From Panopea generosa (lineage: Eukaryota > Mollusca > Bivalvia > Adapedonta > Hiatellidae): a stretch of DNA of 64,000 nt. The position numbers and the translations under genes are program-made. The notes under the pieces are model-generated. The model searched no databases and was not told where the DNA came from. It saw only the letters and a program-made list of their open reading frames with translations. The stretch spans positions 3,455,001 to 3,519,000 of the forward strand of contig CM055897.1 in assembly GCA_029582155.1 (NCBI GenBank), in the 5' to 3' direction. How positions within the stretch are numbered: the first letter of the stretch is position 1; each line of letters opens with the position of its first letter. This document shows, piece after piece, positions 13,036-23,600 of this stretch.

Positions 13036-13857
13036 AGATGCGCAGTACATGCAATATACGCTAGACACAGTAAGAAAATTGATAACAAAACTATTCGTGC
13101 GCTACTGAGTGCATTCGTTCATTCGGATACTCTTTTTTCATTATTTGAGAGTGAAGTCGATAATCAAAATCGAGATAAAAAAGAAATTTTATTTTCACAT
13201 AAATATAGTATATATAAATGTGTATGGGATAACGCATGATAAAACTAATTTTGGTCAACAATTTGTCGATTATAGAAAAAATATCAATATTTAGCTAATA
13301 AATATAATATGTTTAAAATACCTATTATACAATAGACGACGCGTCAATGGTTATCTACGGTTATAAGGCCGATTTAATTGCATATTTAAATATGATTTGT
13401 GGTTTGCGCAACAAAAAATATAAATAATTATATATATTATGTATATAACAATGCGACAAGATGTAATATAAATTAACTATTTGCCTTGCTCTTTCGGTAT
13501 AAATTAGTTATAGAACATACAGAACATGTACTTTATTTCGTTTTAAGCGTATACAGCTCCAAATACGAAATAATCAATGCATGCGTGAATCAAACAAAAC
13601 ATAGTTATGTGGAAAATTATATGATTTTGATTCTATTTGCTTGAGTGTTTGGGCAAAATAAAAATTACCCATTTTCAATTCAATTTGGAGTTTAGTTTTA
13701 TATTTTCCATTAACATAGTTACACCGACTCTGTGCTTAGTTGTGAACAAATGTATGTAAAATTGTTATATTGCAATCATAGTGAAAACAGTATACTCATG
13801 CACACCTCATTAAAATATGCAAATAATAGTAATAAATTAATTGTACTCTAAAGTATA

Positions 13858-13995
13858 AATAGGATCAGTAGTGCAGTGGATAGAGTGCTGGCTTCACACG
13901 GCAGAGGTCGCGAGTTTGACCCAGGCTTTACCCTATGATCTCTCGAATCACAATTCAGTTCCAGATCTAATAAGGGAATGCACTGGAGAATGATA
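13858..13995 (+). repeat. tRNA-derived SINE, family S1, copy 1
   Basis: Box A-like TAGTGCAGTGGATAGAG and box B-like GAGTTTGACCC are spaced as in a tRNA gene, followed by GATCTCTCGAATCACAATTCAG. The same head and body recur at 47,378-47,505 and 61,190-61,370. This copy lies inside the DNA transposon, which lies inside the LTR element, so it is the youngest layer unless the transposon carried it in. Confidence 0.65.
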
Positions 13996-14014
13996 TGAAA
14001 CAAAAATTCTACAA

Positions 14015-14175
14015 TAATATTATTAATAATAATGATAATAATAATAATGATAATAATAAAAAATAAGAAAATAATACTAGTAATAATAATCATAGTAATA
14101 AATAGTTATAATAATAAAATACAATGCTACGAAAATGATAATATTAATAATAAATAGTAATAATAATGATGGGAG
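14015..14175. repeat. (AAT)n-type microsatellite
   Basis: Imperfect run of AATAAT/GATAAT trinucleotides right after the SINE, a common place for microsatellite birth from a SINE tail. Confidence 0.85.
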
Positions 14176-14234
14176 TAATAATATTATAAAAAATCTGCAA
14201 TTTTTAGTATTTATTTTGATTATATATTTCTTAT

Positions 14235-14390
14235 TCAATCACATGCTGCGGGTTAATTTAAGATTCATTGATATGGCACAAATTATAATCAAAATGAAAA
14301 TTACACACCGTCTTCGTGGTCAATGGACCGATAAATCACCAATTAAATATTTATTGACACGCATGTGGTTCTCACCATTGGCGTCTGTTT
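14235..14390 (+). repeat. Internal diverged duplication of the insert, copy 1
   Basis: Shares with 15,285-15,435 the ordered phrases CACATGCTGCGGGTTAA / CACATACTTCAGGCTCAA, AAGATTCAT, TGGCAC(A/T)AATTA, AAAATGAAA and GTGGTCA. About 70% similar by eye. No conserved open frame. Confidence 0.6.
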
Positions 14391-15284
14391 TGATGATTAC
14401 CATGCAACTCTGCCTACATAATAGTAATTAAATTGTTTACGACTGACTACGTGCATGTACCCACGTGTCCAATATAATAGCCGTGACCAAATAATAGATC
14501 CAATGATGATAAAACAAATAATGATAACAATAATACAAATAAAATACTACAATTTTTTAAGGAATTATTTAGAGACAGGTCTTTAATTTTTATTAGTTTT
14601 AAAATTGTGGGATAGTTTTTATCTTGTGAAATTAACAATTCTGATTATTAGTTTTATCTGTTTATTATACGAAATCGCTATCACGTCACGAATTCATTTA
14701 CGGCAGTTTTTTAAATTAAAAATATGTGATATATCTGTTTTTCAAATGTGCAATAAAATATTGGTGCAAAAGATATGCTGACATTCATCTCCTGCGGATT
14801 GGGATTTTATTTAAACCACGGGACTAATGACAGTTATTTAACGGACAAAAACTGCAAACTGTCAAAACTGTGTTAATAATCAAACCTCCCATGCAGAGAT
14901 TGGAACTAACATTTCAAACTGCATATAGGTTCATAATTTATAATAAATGCATATGTTACGTAAAATAAAACCACTAAATCGTATGCAAGCACGTTTATAT
15001 GTGTTTTAAATTTATTTTTCTTACATCAAAAGTCAATATCCAGATGCCAGCTGTGGTAAATTGACAGCCCTGAATACACATCCCTTAATACGTGTATGTC
15101 ACACTTGCTACCATTCACTCAGTACTGGTTATATTTTATAATGTGGGGTTTTCGGTTCGTTAATTAAATGATATTAACACCATGATATTTACATACTAAA
15201 GTAGTATTCTGAAACCTCGACTAACCAATATCTTGTTTGATTTGTTGTTAAATGGCTGGCAGTTTTTCTTTTATCTTTTCTTTT

Positions 15285-15435
15285 CAGTCACATACTTCAG
15301 GCTCAACTAAGATTCATCCATCTGGCACTAATTACAATAAAAATGAAATCATACATATCTTCCGTGGTCATTAAACAGATAAGTCACCGCTTAAGCGTAT
15401 AACGTATAATTTAATTGACAAGGCTCTCACTGGCT
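15285..15435 (+). repeat. Internal diverged duplication of the insert, copy 2
   Basis: Partner of 14,235-14,390, about 1.05 kb further on and in the same orientation. Confidence 0.6.
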
Positions 15436-16574
15436 TGTGACATAACGCAATTAACACCACGGGTGTCCGTGTTGCTGCGTGTCATATAAGTAGCGGTATA
15501 GCACAATGGGTATAGTTTCAAATAAATTTGATATAGTTTGTCATTTTAAATAATATATTAACATAAAGCATTCTATCAGTAAAGAAACAATTCGAGAAAC
15601 CCACTGAAAAAGTTAATTTCAGGTATATTTATATACATAATGATAACGAAAATATTTATAAAAAATTATAATATAAGAATATCTTTTTTTTTCAGTTTAT
15701 TGACGTCACATTTGGACCCAAATCGAGAAAAACACTACAAGATTATTTATTTTTCAAAAATCATTAATTATATATCAAATTGTATCGCACGGATTATAAT
15801 ATATTTTTTATCACACATGCAGTGCATATTATTGATTATAAAGATGGTTTTAGTTTGAACATTAACAAAACCAGTGACATATCCACCCGTTGTTAAGTCA
15901 CTGCTTACACTGATAAAATTTATGGATTACTATTAGGCCAACGATGTATCAGCGGTATGGAATTATTAATTAAATTTAATTATTAATAATAATATATTTA
16001 GTTTATGTTGATGATGTATCTGTAAATTTTGTGGACAAACATTTTTGCTTTCCTGTAACAAATAGCTTACGGTATATCAAAGAAGTTACTGACCCAAACA
16101 CATTTCGGTCTGGATAACAGAAGCCGGTATAACGTGCGATATTCTTCGATCACCCAGACAACTGATCACATATCAAAATATAGACACTTCCGTTAAAGTT
16201 CACTACTATCGATAATGGTTTATCGGATATTTACAACCTTTTGCCCAGCGGATGACATAATATGTAGACAAGCAATCGAATTATGAATTAAATAAACTTG
16301 ACTTAATCCCATGGATACATTTCATTTATTGCTCCATTGGAAAAGATTAAATTAAAAAGTCAATATAGAATTAATTTAAGAGTTGAGATGTTGCGATTTG
16401 TTATGGGCCGGAAACCGAACTGAGCGGACTGAACGTTCAGTGAACACTGAACGAACGACGCAAACGCTAAGAGGAGTATTAAATGAAGTTGGTACATAGC
16501 ACTCAGATATACATCGCTCGTGAGCGAATACTTGCGTTTGTGAGTGCATTAAATTAACCGCAATTAATCGAGTG

Positions 16575-16647
16575 CATGCAAACGGAGCGTAAATTAAGCG
16601 CGGACGGAGCGCGAACGGAGTGCAAACTGAGCGCAAACGGAGCGCAA
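16575..16647 (+). repeat. Right subterminal repeats of the insert
   Basis: Tandem GCAAACGGAGCG, GCGGACGGAGCGCGAACGG and GCGCAAACGGAGCGCAA variants immediately inside the right TIR, in the same orientation as the left cluster. Confidence 0.6.
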
Positions 16648-16672
16648 TTATGGGGTACTTGAGCGGTTTACA

Positions 16673-17278
16673 AGCATGCCTCAAGAACATGCTGGTGATT
16701 ATCAGACTTTGAAAAAGGCAATGCTTAAAAGATACCAGTTGACAGAAGAAGGGTTTAGACTCAAGTTCAGAGAAAGCAAGCCAGATCATGGTGAAACAGT
16801 GTTTCAGTTCATGTCTAGGATAGATAGATACTTCTGCAGATGGACCGACATGACCGATATTGAAGCCTCGTTTGAAGATATCAAAGACTTGATAGTTCGG
16901 GAACAGTTTTTCGAACATGTTCACCAGAACTGGCATGGTTTTTTTAAAGAAAAAATGCCGAAAGACAGACAAGAGGTGACCAAGCTGGCTGAGCAGCGTA
17001 TCGAAGCACATGGAGGCAAGATAACCTCAAACCGTTCCTCGAAGAGTAATGCTTCCTCGAACAGACATATGTTTCGACCAAACCCTGCACCTGCGTTCAA
17101 ACCATCAACTGGACAACGTTCTGAGGTCAGGAAGAAATGTCTTTGTAACAAAGAGGGTCACATAGCTCGAGAATGTAGAGATGAGGACAAAAGAAAATCA
17201 AGTGGTGCTGCAGATGGGTTTAAAGAACCTTGGAACGGTTCAAAAGATAATGAACAGCAGTCACAATATAACTGGTGA
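16673..17278 (+). pseudogene. Gag, SCAN-like capsid C-terminal part and zinc knuckle
   Basis: Includes LKKAMLKRYQLTEEGFR, then DLIVREQFFEH, FFKEKMPKDRQEV and a basic tail ending in a CCHC-type knuckle (CNKEGHIAREC). The central stretch has the order and spacing of the SCAN domain (compare the LLVLEQFL and EAVTLLEDL parts of vertebrate SCAN proteins). It is established that the SCAN domain came from the Gag capsid of a Gmr1-like element, so the resemblance supports the family call. The open frame is long here, but the gene as a whole is broken. Confidence 0.88.
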
Positions 17279-17339
17279 AGGACTGATAGGTGGAAGGAAA
17301 AAGCATATGAAGACAGCAAGGTCTCAGCTTTTTGAATGA

Positions 17340-17946
17340 CTATGTCAGTGTCAGTGAAAGCCCATTCAAGGACTGTGTTGGAGATGACAGTTGAAACTAG
17401 CAAATGGTTAATAAGTGCCGAAACTTGCTGGAGGCTGTACAATAGAATCGCTCGGAGGCGATAGAAAACTTGATCTCAAACAAAGTTATGTTGGGGAGCA
17501 AAAAGTTAAAGTTTTCAGAGACTGGGTGCAAACTGGCAGCAGTTCCGAAAGATATGGTTTGGGAGGAACAGATGTTGGAAAAAAGATATGTCATGATAGC
17601 TATTGATGGCCGTGCTAGGATCGTCCCAGCTGCCAAAATTGAAGTTGATACACCATATTTTAAGGGTGAAATTGAAGCAATGGTGTTGAGCTCATTGATT
17701 TGCGATTTGATAATTGGCAATATCAATGGAGTTTCAGATAGTCCGGATCAGAACTGGAAAATCAGAGATGAAACACTTTATCTTTCAGATGAGATTGTCG
17801 CTTCTGCAGTTATGACCAGAGCTCAAACTGAAAAGGAGAAGAAGCCCATCTCATCACTTAAAGTTCTTGAAGGTCAAGGCAATGAGATCAACTTAAAACA
17901 GTTGAAGAAAGCTCAGAAAGATTATAAGAGCTCAAATAAAGTATAG
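17340..17946 (+). pseudogene. Aspartic protease region and linker (broken)
   Basis: Clear similarity to the C-terminal half of Ty3/Gypsy proteases of this group: PAAKIEVDTPYFKGEIEAMV followed by CDLIIGNINGVSDS, then the linker VMTRAQTEKEKKPISSL, in which VMTRAQ is a frequent signature. The catalytic half upstream is degraded. It lies directly after Gag and before integrase. Confidence 0.75.
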
Positions 17947-17949
17947 GGA

Positions 17950-19300
17950 TATGCCTAAAGTAAAAAAGAGATGACCACGAAGGGAGGTCATAAACACAGA
18001 TACGATGTGAAAAACGAAGTTTTGTATAGATTCTTTTCACAAAGTCGGAATCACGACAGTAGTGAGTTGAAACAAATTGTTGTCCCAACACCTTTTAGAA
18101 AGCGAGTTTTTACGTTAGCTCACACGTCAATAGTAGGAGGATATTTATCTGTACAGAAGAAGACAGTTGATCGTATCACTACAAGTTTTCATTGGCCTGG
18201 CATAACAAGTGATGTTTCAAGATTTTGCAAATCGTGTGATATATGTCTGAAGATCATACCAAAGGGCAGAGTAACAAAAGTGCCGTTGGGAGAGATGCCC
18301 ATTATAGATAAACCATTTCACAGGGTTGCTGTAGATTTAACAGGGCCTATTGCGCCTATATCAGAGAAAGGGAATCGCTAAATACTGACAGTAGTTGACT
18401 ATGCAACCAGGTATCCTGAATCAATAGCGTTGCCAAGGATTGAGACAGAACGAGTGGCTGAAGCTCTAATAGATGTGTTCTCGAGAGTAGGTTTCCAATC
18501 CGAGATATTAAGCGATAGAGGTACTCAATTTACATCAGAAATGATGGAAGAAGTGTGCGGACTGGTGTCACTCAAACAGTTGTTCGCCACTCATACAATC
18601 CCAAATGTAATTGTTTGTGTGGACGAATGAACGGGGGTTTGAAATGAATGCTGAAGAAGATGTGTCAAGAAAACCCGAAAGACTGGGATCGATACATATC
18701 AGCAGTATTGTTTGCATATAGAGAAGACCCCAAGCAAGCACAGGTTTTTCACCTTTCGATCTATATCATGGTCGAATAGTTCGAGGTCCCATGCAAGTTT
18801 TGAAAGAGCTATGGACAGATGAGTGTGAGACACCTGAAACAAGAAACATATATCAATGTGTGCTAGATCGAAGACATAGGCGAGAAGAGACATGCAGAAT
18901 AGCTATAGAAAGTTTAAACAAAGCACAGAAAGAGTATTAACATCACTAAAACAAAATGGCAAGAAATCGAAGTCTGAAGCAAGGTGATAAAGTTTTGCTT
19001 CTTTTACCAACGAATCATAATAAGCTGATGCTCCAATGGAAAGGACCTTTTGAAGTCATGGCTGTGGTAAACAAGATGGATTATAAGATGAAAGTTAATG
19101 AAAAGATTGGAACATACCACATAAACTTACTTAAGAAGTATGAAGATAGAAAAGTAGTGGTCACAGTTTCAGTTATAGAGGCAGAAGAATGTGAAGAGGT
19201 TGGTGTTGTAGATGATGAGACGTTTTTGGAACTGGTAGAGAGTATAGGGAAAGAAACATATAGAGATGTTCAGATAGGTGAGAACTTGTCACAGGAGTAG
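17950..19300 (+). pseudogene. Integrase (broken), placed upstream of RT
   Basis: Has the HHCC zinc-binding region (for example FHWPGITSDVSRFCKSCDIC), the start of the catalytic core (FHRVAVDLTGPI) and the second core block (SDRGTQFTSEMMEE). The C-terminal region has a GPY/F-like module (LQWKGPFEVMAVVNKMDYKM) followed by HINLLKKY. All of this precedes the reverse transcriptase. That order is diagnostic for the Gmr1-like group. The copy has several breaks. Confidence 0.9.
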
Positions 19301-19305
19301 AGAAC

Positions 19306-20110
19306 TCAAGTGCTTGAACTATTGCAGGACTATCAGGATATTTTTACTGAAGTTCCTAGAACGACAAGTTTAGAGGCACATAAGGTAGAGCTCACAACAA
19401 ATGAACCTGTTCGAGTAAGGCAATATACCATACCATATGCCAAGAGGTCTTAGATTGTTGAAGAAGTCGAGACCATGTTAAATTTCGGCGTCATTGAGCC
19501 GACTGTCTCAGACTATAACTTTCCTTGTTTGATAGTCAAGAAGAAGGACAATACAAACCGATGTTGTATTAATTTCCGTGGTTTGAACATGATTACAAAG
19601 TTCGACATTGAACCTATGGGTAATATATAGGACATTTTGTCAAAGTAAGAGGGTGTTAAGTTTTTCACCAAGATAGACTTGAGTAAAGGATATTGGCAAT
19701 TACCTGTTGAAAAAAAGTCGAGACATCTGACAGCATTTTCAACATCAAATGGTAGCTATCAGTTCAGAAAGATGCCTTTGGTATTATTAATTCTGGAGCT
19801 ACACTCAATATGATGATGAGAAAATTGTTATCAGGCTGCAAAAGTGCAGATAACTATGTTGACGATATACTTGGACATACGAAAACATGGGATCACCATT
19901 TTAAAATGTTAAACGATCTGTTTTCGAGAGTTCGTCACTCAGGTCTGACTATACTGTCATCCAAATGTATTATTTGAAACACAGATACGGCATTCACAGG
20001 GCACGAAGTTGGTAATGGCATGGTAATGATGGTTAATGACAAGCTTGACAAGATTCGATCGGCTGAACACCCAAAACCAAAAAACAAGTCAGAGCATATT
20101 TTTTGACTGT
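19306..20110 (+). pseudogene. Reverse transcriptase (broken)
   Basis: Recognisable Ty3/Gypsy RT blocks in order: VRQYTIPYAKR, VETMLNFGVIEPTVSDYNFP, IVKKKDNTNRCCINFRGLN, FFTKIDLSKGYWQLPV, QFRKMPL, and the catalytic block with YVDDIL. It begins after the integrase C-terminal extension. Confidence 0.9.
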
Positions 20111-20620
20111 TGCGTCACCTCTAACAGACCTACCAAAGAAAGGCCAGCCAAACAAAGTTATCTGGAAGCCTGAACATGAACGATCATTCCAGACATTAAA
20201 GGACCTGTTAACGCAAATTCAAATGCTGCGCTTACGAGACTTCAATATATCGTGCATACTGCAAAGCGATGCTTCTGACAACGGTGTTGGAGCTGCTTTA
20301 TTGCAGCAGTTTGATGATGGCATGTTCCCAATCGTATATGCAAGTAAGAAATTGTTGCAAAGGGAGATGAACTACTCTGTTACTGAACGCGAATGCTTAG
20401 GGATTGTGTTCGGAGTAAAGAAATTTCAGAAGTAATTGTATGAAAAAGAGTTTATTCTGCAGACTGACCATGCACCATTGTTATATATTCAGAAATGTAA
20501 AGTTGAGAGTGGTAAAATCATGCGTTTGGCATTATTTTTACAGAATTACAGATTCAAAATCGAAGCAATCAATGGTTCAGACAATGTGTGTGCAGATTAC
20601 TTAAGCTGACAGTGAGCAAA
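20103..20620 (+). pseudogene. RNase H (broken)
   Basis: Shows KVIWKPEHERSFQTLKDLL, LQSDASDNGVGAALLQQ, YASKKLLQREMNYSVTEREC and, after a break, LQTDHAPLLYI and NGSDNVCADYLS: the usual order of the Ty3/Gypsy RNase H domain. It is the last pol domain and ends ~70 bp before the 3' LTR, consistent with integrase lying upstream. Confidence 0.9.
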
Positions 20621-20689
20621 TATAGTTAACATAGTGCATACATTATTTAGTTTATTTGAACCAAACGAGTGTTTTCTAGAATAGAGGGC

Positions 20690-21480
20690 TGTCAAAATAA
20701 TGTCGTTGTTTTATAGCATAAATGTCTGTATATACATGTTGCAATTATTTAAGAAGGGGATATAAACTCTGTTTTCTTTTGCTATTATTATATAATATTA
20801 TACCAGATATAAGTTATAAAAGATAATTCATCATAAAAGATGAACGATACAATTATAATCAATGATTGAAATATTAATCATATATCATGAACCATTTTAA
20901 AATAGGTGTTTACCTAAATATAAGAGTCAGAGTTTTTACGGTTAAAAAAAGATGGTTTACTGCTTCGTAATAAAGCAATACAATATTTAGCTAGTCTCTT
21001 TCGACGCAAGTTGCATGAAGTCTGCTTGAGATTTTAAGCGTCAAAGTGTACTTGAAACATCGGAGGAGCTTAATTGCGTTGGGGAGAGAGTGCTCTGCGA
21101 CAAAGATTCTCTCTAGCGACAGATTTGTGGAAGGCTTGTGTTTGACACTAATAGGAATATATATCGTGCTGGAACTGGGAGTGTTTCATGCATGATAGTT
21201 TAGTCTACAAGGTTTGAAACATTAAACTGTATATATTTAATTGGTATGATCATTTGTCTGTATGATTTCTAAATATTAGAATCAGTTTAAAATTTCTTTG
21301 TTTGAAGTTAACTAATCATAAGGCAAGAAGCCTGAGAAAAATTAATATATTATATAGTTAGAACAACATTGTTTAACATAGTTTCAAGCTAGGCTGTTTC
21401 ACAGCTTAATCTAGTGAAGACACAGTCGCCTTACAGAAGATCCCGTTTTTAATTCAAGATACTCACCCAACATCTTGACA
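20690..21480 (+). repeat. 3' LTR of the Gmr1-like element
   Basis: Starts TGTCAAAATAATGTCG and ends CATCTTGACA, followed by the target duplication CTTAG. Preceded by a weak purine tract (GAATAGAGGG) that may be the polypurine primer. It is 791 bp and lacks the repeat-rich middle of the 5' LTR. Confidence 0.93.
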
Positions 21481-21485
21481 CTTAG

Positions 21486-21939
21486 ATACATGAAAACATC
21501 CATAACTATGTTAACCTTGCTCTTCCCCCGTCGTCATACAATCACAGCAAGACTAAATGTTTTACCAGTATGGCAGCATACACATGGCGCCAAGCAAAAC
21601 ACAGAATGATCTAATATTTCTAAAATGTCTGTTAATGATATTAAACTAAAATGGTATTTCATGATAAAGTGCTATGAGAATAGTAATAAATGATAAAGTG
21701 CACAACGATTATTTCGGTTATAATTAAAGAACATGTTACGAAATTGATGTTTAGTCCGCTGCATCCTGTCGTTTTACGAACATTCACCATACATATTTTA
21801 GAAAAAGGTGTTTCCGTGATTGTCTTCTACATTATGTGTGAATATCAATTACAAGAAATAATTACATCTACATCAAATTACATATTTTAATACATATTAT
21901 CATTTTACAGAACAAACTAAAACATACACAAAAAATAAT
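21486..21939. other. Unannotated DNA right of the LTR element
   Basis: No gene seen; pre-insertion sequence of segmental-duplication copy A. Confidence 0.4.
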
Positions 21940-22314
21940 TTAATTGTCCATACACAACAGCAAAATATACAAACGACACAGCAACATGGATCATCGCCTT
22001 AAAATGATCAGTTGCAATACCGCCTCTGGAGTTGGGGCAAGGGCGGAGGCTCAATTAGAGGTTAATATATGGATGAGCAGTGCCTTACAGAGAAAGCAGC
22101 CCAGAGAGTGGCAATGACCCCCAAGGGCTGTTATTACTACAAGGTTTAAAATTTGAATGTAAGTTTAATTATGATTTAAATGTGTTATTAAGGTGCCCTT
22201 GTTCAATGGTGCCATTAATTACGTGTTTATATAACATGTATGTTTTCTGCTTTTATGTTTTTATACTGATGCACCTAGGGTCATTTTTTGCATTAAGTTA
22301 AATATATGAAGCAA
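21940..22314 (+). repeat. Segmental duplication copy A, block A2
   Basis: Colinear with 27,990-28,260: shares ACAAACGACACAGCAACA, GATCAGTTGCA, ATATATGGATGAGCA, ATGCCTTA/GTGCCTTA and GGCTGTTA. The GC-rich strip near 22,020 is part of this duplicated block. Confidence 0.8.
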
Positions 22315-23600
22315 AGAAAATATTCTACAATGCTCGAACGGCTCGTTTTTAAGGGTGACGGCTCTACATGAGCATACTAATGTTTATGAAGGAAGTGGTA
22401 AATTGATATCAGTTACTTTATTTGAACACATGTGTCTCTTGTAGAATGTCGTCTAGACGTTCTCGTGTTTATGGCTTGTCTAGAGTGTTAAATTCTTAAT
22501 TATCAATCGTAAGATCACGCGCTTCTCACGTTTTTCATCGTATGATGAATGTATGATCAGCACAGACACAGGTTCTAAAGTACAAAATAAATAAAAATAT
22601 TCCATTACAGTATTATATCTTGGTTGCATTCAAATGACATATTTCCAACAAGTTCCTTCAAATAAATATCTTTCCAGTTCCCGTGATCATTCGAATATAA
22701 AAAAAAATTTACCCAGCGAATAAATAGAAAATAGCAATAAGTATCATTTTTAATTTCCCATTTTCATAGTCTTGAAATATTGTTGTTGTTGTTGTTTTTT
22801 TGTTTGTTGTTGTTTTGTTTTTTTGTTTTTTTGTTGTTTTGTTTTTTGTTATTGTTTTTTTGTTTGTTGTTGGGGGTTTTTTTTGTTTCTTTTTTTTTTT
22901 GTTTTACTACTTTCTGGTTTGCCTGCCCACAAAAATATAAACAATTTTCTTTCAACTAAATTTACACTTTTGATTGTATGATTTTGCAGGATATAAATAT
23001 TTTTATTACTGCTATCATCTCCCGTGAAGACAGATTGCGCTTTTTCCATTTGTCTAGACTTTTTATATATTCTTTAATTTTTGGATCTAGATTAAGTTCT
23101 TAGTATATCGTCATTTCATTGGTGAAAACGATTCCCAAATCTGTGTCATTGTCTTCTGTCACATGCTGTGAGTGCTTTATGGAAGTATGTCATCTATTGC
23201 AGTAAAAACGTACCCTAGTTGCTCAGGAGATTTATAACTGTTATGCCATTTTATTACCAGTATTTCTCTTCATAACTTCTTTATATAAGAATGTTACCAA
23301 TGCATGATCTTTGTAAATAAGGTGGCAGTTGGAATAAGAACCACACAACGTTCTTATAAGGATACTATGGCCAAATTTACGCAAGTAGTTATTAGATCTA
23401 GTGTGTTTATGGTCGCGAGTATAATGTGGGTTTTACGGGTAGGGTAAAACAGTATGTAACTTGATTGTGGTGAATTGAGAAACATCTTATCCATGGTATT
23501 GTTTTAGACCGTTTCATGCACTCATCATTAAGAAACAAACATTTTTCATACTGAGTATATATAAAAAAATGACAATTCACCATTTCACTGATTATCTCAA
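22315..23600 (+). repeat. Segmental duplication copy A, block A3
   Basis: Colinear with 30,835-31,900: shares ATATTCTACAATGCTCGAAC, GAGTGTTAAATTCTT, GTATGATC, AAGTACAAAATAAATA, TTTGCAGGATAT, ATTACTGCTATCATCTCC and TGAGTATATATAAAA. A (TTG)n tract present here is absent from the partner. Confidence 0.88.
22778..22910. repeat. (TTG)n/(TTTTTG)n microsatellite
   Basis: Long run of TTG and TTTTTG units. It produces low-complexity frames (Cys/Phe on plus, Lys/Asn on minus) that are not genes. It lies in block A3 and is missing in B3, so it expanded after the duplication or was lost from B. Confidence 0.95.

Larger units (their letters stand above)
12824..16668. mobile_element. Non-autonomous TIR DNA transposon inserted in gag
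   Basis: Terminal inverted repeats match over about 22 bp (left TAAACCACTCAAGTACCCC at 12,829; right, reverse complement, TAAACCGCTCAAGTACCCC ending at 16,670). TACA flanks both sides (12,820-12,823 and 16,669-16,672) and could be the target duplication; the exact termini are uncertain by ~5 bp. Just inside each end is a cluster of GCGCAAACGGAGCGC-type motifs in the SAME orientation. No transposase frame is present in 3.85 kb. Internally ~14,235-14,390 is repeated, diverged, at ~15,285-15,435. A SINE and an AAT microsatellite lie within. The superfamily is not recognised. Confidence 0.8.
10969..21480 (+). mobile_element. Ty3/Gypsy LTR retroelement, Gmr1-like, fossil copy
   Basis: A complete but broken element with two LTRs, 5-bp target duplications (CTTAG at 10,964-10,968 and 21,481-21,485), a tRNA-Pro-type primer site and the order Gag - protease - integrase - reverse transcriptase - RNase H. 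Most Ty3/Gypsy elements put integrase last. Integrase before RT is the order known for the Gmr1-like group, and a SCAN-like Gag fits that group too. Gag is split by a 3.85 kb DNA transposon. The coding region carries on the order of ten breaks and the LTRs differ at roughly one base in ten by eye, so the copy is old and inactive. Without the insert it would be ~6.7 kb. The element sits inside segmental-duplication copy A and is absent from copy B. Confidence 0.93.

Noticed and set aside
16376-17011. A 211-codon open frame on the minus strand
   Set aside because: It runs antisense to the Gag fossil and across the transposon end; no recognisable domain, so it is a shadow frame.
22778-22955. Cys/Phe-rich and Lys/Asn-rich proteins
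   Set aside because: Frames come from the TTG microsatellite.
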